Assembly (NCBI GenBank): GCA_002492525.1
Contig: DKZA01000040.1
Span: 5,948 to 69,947, forward strand
From: Lachnospiraceae bacterium UBA7086
GTDB taxonomy: Bacteria > Bacillota > Clostridia > Lachnospirales > Lachnospiraceae
Direction: 5' to 3'
Length of the DNA: 64,000 bases
This document shows positions 24,376 to 31,173 of this stretch, piece after piece (position 1 is the first letter of the stretch; the number at the start of each line of letters is the position of its first letter). The translations under genes and the position numbers were made by a program. Under the pieces are notes generated by a model. It was not told where the DNA came from, searched no databases, and saw only the letters and a list, made by a program, of their open reading frames with translations.

Positions 24376-25748
24376 TGAAGTATGATGTGATTATTATCGG
24401 CGCGGGGCCAGGCGGAATTTATTCAGCCTACGAGCTGACGCAGAAAAAGGAAGATTTGAAAATAGCGGTGTTTGAAGCGGGACATGCGTTAGAGCACCGT
24501 CACTGTCCCATTGACGGTGATAAGGTGAAAAGCTGCATTAACTGCAAGAGCTGTTCTATCATGAGCGGTTTTGGTGGAGCCGGCGCTTTTTCTGATGGAA
24601 AATATAATATTACCAATGATTTTGGCGGTACGCTTCATGAGTATGTGGGCAAAAAGAAGGCTATTGAGCTGATGCAGTATGTGGATGAGATTAATATGAA
24701 ATATGGCGGTGAAGGTACGAAACTGTATTCTACGGCAGGGACACAGTTTAAGAAACTGTGCCTGCAGAATAACTTAAATCTGCTGGATGCTTCCGTCAGG
24801 CATCTGGGAACCGATATTAACTATATTGTGTTGGAGAATCTGTACGCCGCGCTTAAGGATAAAGTAGATTTCTATTTTGATACGCCTATTAGAACTGTGA
24901 AGGCCACAGACGGCGGCTACCGGGTGGTTGGAGAAAAGGAATCTTATGATTGTGACAGATGTGTCATATCTGTAGGACGCAGCGGCAGTAAATGGATGGA
25001 AAAAGTGTGTGAAGAGCTTTCTATTCATACGAAATCAAACCGTGTGGATATCGGTGTGCGTGTGGAAATCCCGGCAGTGATCTTTTCGCATCTGACAGAC
25101 GAGTTATATGAAAGCAAGATTGTATACCGTACGGAAAAATTTGAAGATAATGTAAGAACCTTCTGCATGAATCCTTACGGCATTGTAGTCAATGAAAACA
25201 CCAATGGTATTGTGACGGTGAACGGACACAGTTATGAAGGGGCGGATAAGCAGACGAACAACACCAATTTTGCCCTGTTGGTTGCCAAACATTTTTCAGA
25301 GCCCTTCAAAGACAGTAACGGATATGGGGAAAGCATTGCGCGGCTTTCCAATATGCTGGGCGGCGGTGTCATCGTACAGCGATTTGGCGATTTGGTGCGG
25401 GGAAGAAGAAGCAATGCAAAACGGATTGCGGAAGGCCTGGTAGAACCTACCCTTGCGGCAACGCCGGGAGATTTAAGTCTGGTACTTCCGAAGCGGATTC
25501 TGGACGGCATTATCGAGATGATCTATGCGCTTGACAAGATTGCGCCGGGCACGGCCAATGACGATACCCTGCTCTATGGCGTGGAAGTCAAATTCTATAA
25601 TATGGAGGTAGAGATTAACGAACATCTGGAAACGAAGTACAAGGGCCTTTATATTATTGGTGACGGCAGCGGTGTGACTCATTCTCTGTCTCATGCATCA
25701 GCCAGTGGTGTATATGTGGCGCGGGATATTGCGGCGGCTATGATGTGA
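24372..25748 (+). CDS. FAD/NAD(P)-dependent oxidoreductase (cytoplasmic dehydrogenase)
   Basis: 458 residues from ATG 24372 (an ATG 3 nt later is equivalent); the frame extends to 24291 but without a ribosome site. The dinucleotide-binding fold is at the N-terminus (YDVIIIGAGPGGIYSAYEL, then an acidic strand end at VFEAG), with a Cys-rich loop (CPIDGDKVKSCINCKSCSIM) and GGAGAFSDGKY, and a C-terminal FAD closure motif (LYIIGDGSGVTHSLSHASASGVYVARDI). This is the large family often annotated as NAD(FAD)-utilising dehydrogenases in anaerobes; the reaction is not established. The Cys cluster might carry a metal or redox disulphide. Confidence 0.85.
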   Translation: MMKYDVIIIGAGPGGIYSAYELTQKKEDLKIAVFEAGHALEHRHCPIDGDKVKSCINCKSCSIMSGFGGAGAFSDGKYNITNDFGGTLHEYVGKKKAIELMQYVDEINMKYGGEGTKLYSTAGTQFKKLCLQNNLNLLDASVRHLGTDINYIVLENLYAALKDKVDFYFDTPIRTVKATDGGYRVVGEKESYDCDRCVISVGRSGSKWMEKVCEELSIHTKSNRVDIGVRVEIPAVIFSHLTDELYESKIVYRTEKFEDNVRTFCMNPYGIVVNENTNGIVTVNGHSYEGADKQTNNTNFALLVAKHFSEPFKDSNGYGESIARLSNMLGGGVIVQRFGDLVRGRRSNAKRIAEGLVEPTLAATPGDLSLVLPKRILDGIIEMIYALDKIAPGTANDDTLLYGVEVKFYNMEVEINEHLETKYKGLYIIGDGSGVTHSLSHASASGVYVARDIAAAMM

Positions 25749-25872
25749 AAGATGGTGCAGAGCGGAGAATCCATGGCGTAAAGCACAAATATAATATATA
25801 AAAAAGAGGCGTCAGAGTATACGGCCAGGATGCTACAGTCATTCTACATAGATGCCTCGGAACGGAGGGAAC

Positions 25873-26745
25873 ATGGTATTAGGAGCATTGGAAGCGGGCG
25901 GCACTAAGATGGTGTGCGCAATCGGTAACGAGAACGGAGAAATCAAGGAGCAGATTTCCATTCCCACAGAGACGCCGGAAATCACAGTGCCAAAGTTATT
26001 GGCGTTTTTTGAAGGGAAAGGAATAGAAGCGTTGGGAATCGGATGCTTCGGGCCCATCGACGTGAACAGGGATTCTGAGACTTACGGATATATTACCACT
26101 ACGCCGAAACTTGCATGGCAGAATTATAATATGGTAGGCGCGTTTAAGGAGAAACTGGGCGTGCCGGTGGGATTTGACACCGATGTGAACGGTTCGGCTC
26201 TTGGAGAGTATACCTGGGGTATTGCCAGGGGACTGCACAGCTGCATTTATATCACCATTGGAACCGGCGTGGGCGTGGGTGCCATTGTGGACGGCAGACT
26301 GATCCACGGTATGATGCATCCGGAGGGAGGACATGTTCTCTTAAACCGTCTGCCACAGGATACTTATAAAGGATTCTGCCCGTTCCATCCAAACTGTATG
26401 GAGGGACTGGCTGCCGGGCCTGCCATCGAAGGAAGATGGGGGAAGAAAGCCATCGAACTTGCCGATAGGCCGGAAGTATGGGAAATGGAGGCCGAGTATA
26501 TTGCACAGGCACTTGTGGATTATACCATGACCTTATCTCCTCAGCGTATCATCCTGGGCGGCGGTGTCATGCACCAGACACAGCTTCTGCCGTTAGTGCG
26601 TAAAAAGTTTAAGACACTTTTAAACGGCTACATCAAGACCAAAGAACTGGAAAATCTTGACACCTATATTGTAGTGCAGAGTCTTGATGATAAACAGGGC
26701 ATCATGGGAGCGCTGAAGCTTGGCATGATGGAATTAGAACGTTAA
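25873..26745 (+). CDS. scrK: ROK-family fructokinase
   Basis: 290 residues from ATG 25873 with GGAGGG just upstream; an in-frame ATG at 25852 has no site. The N-terminal phosphate loop LEAGGTKMVCAIG, the catalytic block FDTDVNGSALGEY (Asp104 as likely base), ITIGTGVGVGAIVDGRLIHG and the zinc-binding ROK stretch GGHVLLNR...FCPFHPNCMEG support an ATP-dependent sugar kinase of the ScrK/GmuE fructokinase group. It would phosphorylate fructose to fructose-6-phosphate, which suits the GH32-like and GH172 enzymes in the same 25-kb segment. Its 3' end overlaps the convergent esterase gene by 12 bp. Confidence 0.88.
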   Translation: MVLGALEAGGTKMVCAIGNENGEIKEQISIPTETPEITVPKLLAFFEGKGIEALGIGCFGPIDVNRDSETYGYITTTPKLAWQNYNMVGAFKEKLGVPVGFDTDVNGSALGEYTWGIARGLHSCIYITIGTGVGVGAIVDGRLIHGMMHPEGGHVLLNRLPQDTYKGFCPFHPNCMEGLAAGPAIEGRWGKKAIELADRPEVWEMEAEYIAQALVDYTMTLSPQRIILGGGVMHQTQLLPLVRKKFKTLLNGYIKTKELENLDTYIVVQSLDDKQGIMGALKLGMMELER

Positions 26746-27855
26746 ATATTTCTGTAAATATTCAAGGAGTACCTGTGCGGCCCGCCGGTGGGATTTCTCA
26801 CCGGGGTGCGCATGGGAACCCACGGTCTCTGCAGTAGTGTCGGGCAGCTGCAGGAAGATAACGTTATGGTCGCCGCTTTGTGCGGTATACTGATTGATGG
26901 CATCGTTGATGGCCAGAGAGAGATCATAGCCGAGCATCCCATAACACCAGACAATGTGCGCCTGCGGATTATCTGTCCGCAGCATTTTAAGGAAATCTAT
27001 GACTGCTTCCTTAAACCGGTGCAGGTCATCTTTCTGAAAAGTGCCGTCCGCATTTAAACGCTGCTCAAAGGTTTCTCCGGTAAAAGGATCTGACCAGGCG
27101 GGCTGGACGAAAGCAGAGGCATCATTGGTGCCCAGGTTGACGATCAGTGCATCAATCTTTCTGCCCGTAAAGTCGTAAGGTTCAAAGGCGCCCAGTTTTT
27201 CATTGACAGGGCCATAGCAGAGCCCGCAGAGCTTTTCATAACGGGATGGAATATTGCAGTGGGGATTGGCGTCCCAACTGGAAAGCACACCCCATCCTCC
27301 TTGGGAAATCAGGAAAGCATCGGCGTCAAGGGCATCGGCCACCATCTTGGCATAATTGCGGCTGTAGCCCATGTACATGGGAATCCAGTCGGTATCTTCT
27401 CTGGCACCATAGGTTCCCTCGCCGGAAGTAATACTGTCGCCTATAAATTCCAGTGTATATTTTTTCTTGGGAACGGGATAAAAGGCACCGTCCGTCTGTA
27501 GTCCGTGAATCAGCAGGTAACAGTCTTCGTCTTCTGTCATGGCCTGCAGTTCGCGAGTGAACCGTACGTTTTTAACGACATCCCCGCTCATGCCGCGGAA
27601 CAGACATAGAGTGTATCTGCCCGGCATAAGCATCTGACGGCTCATCAGTTCCTTGTTGATTTCACAGGTAATCCATATTTCGTGTATATGATAATTCACT
27701 TCTATATCAATCCAGAGCTCCGAACCGGAGACATTCACTTCTATGGCACTCCCATTAAAGAAAAGAGGCAGAGGGCAGGCTTTGGGAATCGTCCGTCCAT
27801 GTACTTTATAATGTGGCACTTCCGTTAAAGGATAATAGGTTGTTTCATTCATCAT
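26734..27855 (-). CDS. SGNH/GDSL hydrolase, CE2-like acetyl esterase
   Basis: 373 residues from ATG 27855 (AGGAGGG 9 nt upstream). The open frame extends to 28041 only because it reads through the 60-bp tandem repeats, giving RKLTLRGLLRSLGYS repeats; that extension is rejected. An N-terminal jelly-roll-like part (about 1-130) precedes an SGNH fold: Ser141 in FIGDSITSGEG, Gly-Thr-Asn-Asp at 242-245 (block II/III type) and His350 in GSHAHPG. The two-domain order matches CAZy CE2 esterases, which deacetylate plant polysaccharides. No signal peptide, so it acts inside on imported acetylated sugars. Confidence 0.85.
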   Translation of the reverse strand: MMNETTYYPLTEVPHYKVHGRTIPKACPLPLFFNGSAIEVNVSGSELWIDIEVNYHIHEIWITCEINKELMSRQMLMPGRYTLCLFRGMSGDVVKNVRFTRELQAMTEDEDCYLLIHGLQTDGAFYPVPKKKYTLEFIGDSITSGEGTYGAREDTDWIPMYMGYSRNYAKMVADALDADAFLISQGGWGVLSSWDANPHCNIPSRYEKLCGLCYGPVNEKLGAFEPYDFTGRKIDALIVNLGTNDASAFVQPAWSDPFTGETFEQRLNADGTFQKDDLHRFKEAVIDFLKMLRTDNPQAHIVWCYGMLGYDLSLAINDAINQYTAQSGDHNVIFLQLPDTTAETVGSHAHPGEKSHRRAAQVLLEYLQKYLTF

Positions 27856-27883
27856 ACGGTGAACCCTCCTGTACTGTACTGCA

Positions 27884-28046
27884 TTGCGGAGCGGATCTCG
27901 CAAAGTTAATTTGCGAAGCAGATTTACTAGGCTGTATCCGAGGCTGCGGAGCAGTCCTCGCAAAGTTAATTTGCGAAAGAAATCAATTCGGCTATATCCG
28001 AGGCTGCGGAGCAGTCCTCGCAAAGTTAATTTGCGAAGCAAATTTA
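27884..28046. repeat. 60-bp tandem repeat, about 2.7 copies, in the esterase/spmB intergenic region
   Basis: Units repeat with exact 60-bp period. Each holds the palindrome CGCAAAGTTAATTTGCG (27899, 27959 and 28019) preceded by CGAGGCTGCGGAGCAGTCCT in copies two and three; the copies differ mainly in the GCGAAGCAAATTTACT/GCGAAAGAAATCAATT segment. It lies between divergent promoters of the esterase and spmB. A shortened relative is at 18358. Both strands read as fake open frames. Confidence 0.88.
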
Positions 28047-28111
28047 CTTTTATTATAATAAAAATTTACCGCTCTGCATAGATTTTTATAAATGATGTGG
28101 CAGGTGTATGT

Positions 28112-28642
28112 ATGGCTTCCGTATTATCTAATATTTCCAATATCATCATCCCGGTCATCATCTTTTATATTGTGGCCTATGGGATTGCTAACCGCTGTAA
28201 TGTGTATGAGGATTTTATCAAGGGTGCCAAAGACGGCTTCCATACGGTGATTCAGATCATGCCTACATTGATTGGGCTGATGGTGGCAGTGGGTGTGCTT
28301 CGGGCATCGGGATTTCTGGAGTTTATAGGCGGACTGTTCAGCGGGCTGGCGGCAAAGTTGGGGTTTTCTTCGGAATTGATTCCGCTGATGCTTGTGAAGA
28401 TGTTTTCTTCCTCGGCAGCCACAGGTCTGGTACTGGATATCTTTAAGAATCATGGGCCGGATTCTCTGATAGGGCTGACGACTTCTATTATGATGAGTTG
28501 TACGGAAACGATTTTCTATACGATGAGCGTGTATTTCCTGGCGGCAAGGGTCACTAAGACACGCTATACTTTAAAGGGAGCACTGCTTGCCACGCTGGCG
28601 GGAATCATAGCCAGTATCGTGTTGGCGGGTATGCTGGTGTGA
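28112..28642 (+). CDS. spmB: Spore maturation protein B
   Basis: 176 residues from ATG 28112 (AGGTG 5 nt upstream; GTG 28097 is an alternative). Membrane protein of the SpmB/nucleoside-recognition family: IIIPVIIFYIVAYGIANRCNVYEDFIKGAKDGFHTVIQIMPTLIGLMVAVGVLRASG at the N-terminus and MSCTETIFYTMSVYFLAARVTKTRYTLKGALLA near the end, both hallmark blocks. SpmA and SpmB act together in spore core dehydration and are normally adjacent; here 25.6 kb separates them. Tandem repeats occupy its promoter region, so its expression may differ from that of a classic spmAB operon. Confidence 0.93.
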   Translation: MASVLSNISNIIIPVIIFYIVAYGIANRCNVYEDFIKGAKDGFHTVIQIMPTLIGLMVAVGVLRASGFLEFIGGLFSGLAAKLGFSSELIPLMLVKMFSSSAATGLVLDIFKNHGPDSLIGLTTSIMMSCTETIFYTMSVYFLAARVTKTRYTLKGALLATLAGIIASIVLAGMLV

Positions 28643-28714
28643 ATAGATATGGAATGGGAATAGATAGAATCTGAATATAGGGGATGCAAGCATATATAGA
28701 AACTGTCAGCATGT

Positions 28715-28747
28715 AGGAAACGGCGTTCTTTGTGAACGCCGTTTCCT
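28715..28747 (+). terminator. Hairpin after spmB, likely terminator
   Basis: Perfect 14-bp stem AGGAAACGGCGTTC / GAACGCCGTTTCCT with a 5-nt loop, 73 bp after the spmB stop. No long T-run follows on either strand, so termination strength is uncertain. Confidence 0.7.
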
Positions 28748-28799
28748 ATGTGTGAGAAGGATAGAAATGTATCAGTCCTAATATATGTCAACAGGCATT

Positions 28800-28932
28800 G
28801 GCTAAATGCACTGTTATGTTTAGTCGAAGCCGGTCGGCACCAGTTCAGCACCGGCGACTTCATTGAAGTGTAGTAACCACCGCTTAAGAATCTATGTAGG
28901 TAATTCTTGCGGGCCGGATTCTTGGATTCGGC
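28800..28932. other. Structured intergenic element of unknown identity
   Basis: In a non-coding gap between two convergent genes, successive local stems are visible: GGCTAAA/TTTAGTC (28800-28825), GAAG-CCGGT/ACCGG-CGA-CTTC (28826-28861), ACTTC/GAAGT (28857-28869), AAGAAT/ATTCTT (28886-28908) and GCCGGAT/ATTCGGC (28913-28932). The dense, ordered pairing suggests a structured RNA or a small mobile element remnant. It matches no riboswitch, tRNA, SRP, 6S or RNase P consensus that I recognise. Confidence 0.45.
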
Positions 28933-29025
28933 TCTGTCTCAACTACAGTTATTACTATACACACAATTTGTGAATGGGATGTGTCAAAATTAGAAAGAAA
29001 AAAGAAAGAAAATATAAAAAAAATT

Positions 29026-30531
29026 TTATATTTTCATATCCACTGTCCCGGTGGCCATTTTTTCTCCGAATGTCCTGTCGTGCTCCACAAAAAGCAGGGT
29101 GGGATGGTGCATCAGGATCAGTCTTTCCAGCTGCATCCTGGAAAAGATATCAATATAATTAAGCGGCTCATCCCAGATATAGAGATGGGCGGGGGTGAGC
29201 AGACTGGCAGCCAGAAGCACTTTCTTTTTCTGTCCTTCGGAATATTCATCCATGGGTTTGTCAAATTGAGTACGCGCAAAATCAAGCTGGCGCAAAACGG
29301 CTTTAAAAAGGCTCTCGTCAATAGAAGTCTGCCGGATATAATCATTTAGACGGCCCGTTATCTGCGAGGTATCCTGATTGATATAGGATATCGTAAGACC
29401 GCTGGCAAGGTTCAGATCACCGGATACGGTTACGGCAGGGTCTCCCAGAATAGCTTTGATCAAAGTAGATTTACCGCAGCCGTTGGGGCCTTTTAGCCAG
29501 ATGCGGTCACCCTGTCCGAGTGTAAAAGTGAGATTCTGCAGGACAATGGTTTCACCGTAGCCAAGACACAGTTTATCTGCCCGCACCAGAACCTGTTTGT
29601 GATGGGTCAGCGTGGGGAGTTTTAAATCTGATACAGTTTCAATATCTTTGAGCAAAGTCTCCTTTTCTTCAATGGCGGCGGTGCGTCTGGTGTCCAGATT
29701 CTTGCGTTGCTGCTGCATCCGGGCCGACTTGGCGGCGATATAAGAACGTGTGCCTATGAAACGGCCATGTTCCTTGGCGGGATCATAACCGATCTTTCGG
29801 TTTTCTGCCTTGTCTGCCCACATGGCGGTGCGTCTTGATGCTTCTTTCAGTTTGCCGATCTCTTTTTTCAACTTCTCGTTTTCGGCCCGCTCGAAGGTGT
29901 CCTGTTTTTCTTTGTTACTATACCAAGTGTCAAAATTGCCTTTTTCCACGCGGATAGTGCTGCGGTTTAGCACCAGCACGTGGTCCACGCACTCATTTAA
30001 AAGCCACCTGTCATGGGAGACCAGAAGAAATCCCTTTTTGCCGCACAGATAGTCCCTTAACAAAGTCCTCCCCTCCATATCCAGATGGTTAGTGGGCTCG
30101 TCAATCAGGAGGAAATGATTTTCTCTTGAAAAGAGCAGGGCCAGCATGACCTTGGTACGTTCTCCGTGACTAAGGGTTTGATAGGGTCTATAGAGTATTT
30201 CCGCATCGGCTTTCAGACTGTCCAGTTCCCGGCAGACCTTCCAGAGTTCAAAATCCGGGATAAGCTGCTGCACCAGATCTACTGTGATTAACTCGCACTG
30301 TGTCTGTGTGACAGGACAGGGAAAGTAGTCAAAGCAGGTGGAATGACTGATAGATCCACAAAACTCATACTTGCCAAGCAGCAGATTGAGAAACGTGGTT
30401 TTGCCTTTACCGTTTCTGCCGATCAGACCAATCTTCCAATCGGTATCTATGGTAAAGGATGCGTTTTCAAAGATAGTATCGTAACTGGTATCGTAGGAAA
30501 AAGTTAAATTGGATACTTGTATTTGTGACAT
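29026..30531 (-). CDS. ABC-F ribosome-protection protein, Lsa-type
   Basis: 501 residues from ATG 30531 (AAGGGAG upstream); the frame to 30687 is leader RNA. Two ATPase domains without membrane segments: Walker A GRNGKGKTT (about 37) and GPNGCGKST (about 325), signatures LSHGERTKVML and YSEGQKKKVLL, Walker B FLLIDEPTNHLD and LYIWDEPLNYID. The inter-domain linker is charged and long (ENEKLKKEIGKLKEASRRTAMWADKAENRKIGYD). The WDEPLNYID and VEHD blocks are those of the Lsa/Vga group, which remove lincosamides, streptogramin A and pleuromutilins from the ribosome. Actual resistance is not shown by sequence. The leader carries a terminator/antiterminator switch. Confidence 0.9.
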   Translation of the reverse strand: MSQIQVSNLTFSYDTSYDTIFENASFTIDTDWKIGLIGRNGKGKTTFLNLLLGKYEFCGSISHSTCFDYFPCPVTQTQCELITVDLVQQLIPDFELWKVCRELDSLKADAEILYRPYQTLSHGERTKVMLALLFSRENHFLLIDEPTNHLDMEGRTLLRDYLCGKKGFLLVSHDRWLLNECVDHVLVLNRSTIRVEKGNFDTWYSNKEKQDTFERAENEKLKKEIGKLKEASRRTAMWADKAENRKIGYDPAKEHGRFIGTRSYIAAKSARMQQQRKNLDTRRTAAIEEKETLLKDIETVSDLKLPTLTHHKQVLVRADKLCLGYGETIVLQNLTFTLGQGDRIWLKGPNGCGKSTLIKAILGDPAVTVSGDLNLASGLTISYINQDTSQITGRLNDYIRQTSIDESLFKAVLRQLDFARTQFDKPMDEYSEGQKKKVLLAASLLTPAHLYIWDEPLNYIDIFSRMQLERLILMHHPTLLFVEHDRTFGEKMATGTVDMKI

Positions 30532-30577
30532 ATAGATGCACTCCCTTCTTTTTATAAGGGAAATTCTTCCCTGTAAA

Positions 30578-30766
30578 ACAAAAAATCCTCTGTTACCAGA
30601 GGAACATAAAAGAAACGGGATGCTTGATAGAAATAAAACCCGCAAAAAAATACAGTACACCAATATATGATCTGCCTCTGATAACAAACTATGACTTGCC
30701 GCCTTGTTAAGTTGTTAGAAACAGATTACATTTTCAATGCAGTGTTACCTCTCTTTTTGCCTGATG
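30578..30766 (-). promoter_or_regulatory. Attenuator leader of the ABC-F gene (terminator, antiterminator, candidate mini-ORF)
   Basis: Reading leftward as RNA: the transcript starts near 30766. A tiny ORF TTG-AAA-ATG-TAA (30737-30726) follows AGAGAGGT. TAACAA (30704-30709 or 30712-30717) can pair with TTGTTA (30687-30682). GTTATCAGAGG (30685-30675) can pair over 11 bp, with one G-U, with CCTCTGGTAAC (30602-30592). The latter is also the left arm of a terminator CCTCTG-GTAA-CAGAGG plus six U (30602-30580). The structures exclude each other, as expected for drug-stalled-ribosome attenuation. Confidence 0.72.
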
Positions 30767-30772
30767 GGATTG

Positions 30773-30801
30773 ATTATAACGGATGGGAGAAAATATTGCA
30801 A
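30773..30801 (-). promoter_or_regulatory. Promoter of the ABC-F gene
   Basis: On the reverse strand TTGCAA (30801-30796), a 17-bp spacer and TATAAT (30778-30773), giving a leader of about 235 nt before the start codon at 30531. Confidence 0.82.
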
Positions 30802-30897
30802 GGGAAAATATATCCTATGTATAATAGAAGTAAAAGAAACAGAAACTGATATTTATATTCCTTACAACGAAAAATGCTAGATCAGGAGGCAGTGTAA

Positions 30898-31155
30898 ATG
30901 ACAAAATTTGAGTATGAGATTAAGGATGAGATTGGTATCCATGCAAGACCCGCGGGTCTTTTGGTAAAAGAAGCTAAGAAATATGAAAGTCAGATTACGG
31001 TATCTGCGCATGGAAAGACAGCGGCGGCTAAAAAACTGATGGCGATTATGAGTATGGGTGTAAAGTGCAAAGATACTGTGACGGTGGAAGCGCAAGGGCC
31101 GGATGAAGAGGCGGCTATAGCAGGATTAAAGGCTTTTTTTGAAGCGAATTTATAA
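30898..31155 (+). CDS. ptsH: HPr phosphocarrier protein lacking regulatory Ser46
   Basis: 85 residues. The active-site block GIHARPAG places the phosphorylated His at residue 15. The region around the usual regulatory Ser46 (KSIMGVMSLG in Bacillus) reads KKLMAIMSMG, with Lys at 46, so HPr kinase could not phosphorylate the standard site and classical HPr-Ser-P/CcpA catabolite control through this protein is not expected. AGGAGG precedes ATG 30898. It is directly upstream of ptsI (18 bp), forming the general PTS pair. Confidence 0.95.
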   Translation: MTKFEYEIKDEIGIHARPAGLLVKEAKKYESQITVSAHGKTAAAKKLMAIMSMGVKCKDTVTVEAQGPDEEAAIAGLKAFFEANL

Positions 31156-31173
31156 GAGAAAGGTGTTGCAGGT

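Noticed and set aside
27856..28041. N-terminal extension of the SGNH esterase with RKLTLRGLLRSLGYS repeats
   Set aside because: It is a translation of the intergenic 60-bp repeats; a good ribosome site and family-like start are at 27855.
27880..28060. CRISPR array
   Set aside because: The 60-bp units are contiguous and alike along their whole length, with no unique spacers and no cas genes nearby.
2543..28111. Integrated prophage, ICE or transposon between spmA and spmB
   Set aside because: No integrase, transposase, relaxase, structural phage gene or attachment repeat was seen; the interval is accessory, but its mechanism of arrival is unknown.
28795..28935. Known riboswitch, 6S RNA, SRP RNA or RNase P RNA
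   Set aside because: None of their conserved cores could be matched, and the element is not upstream of any gene on either strand.
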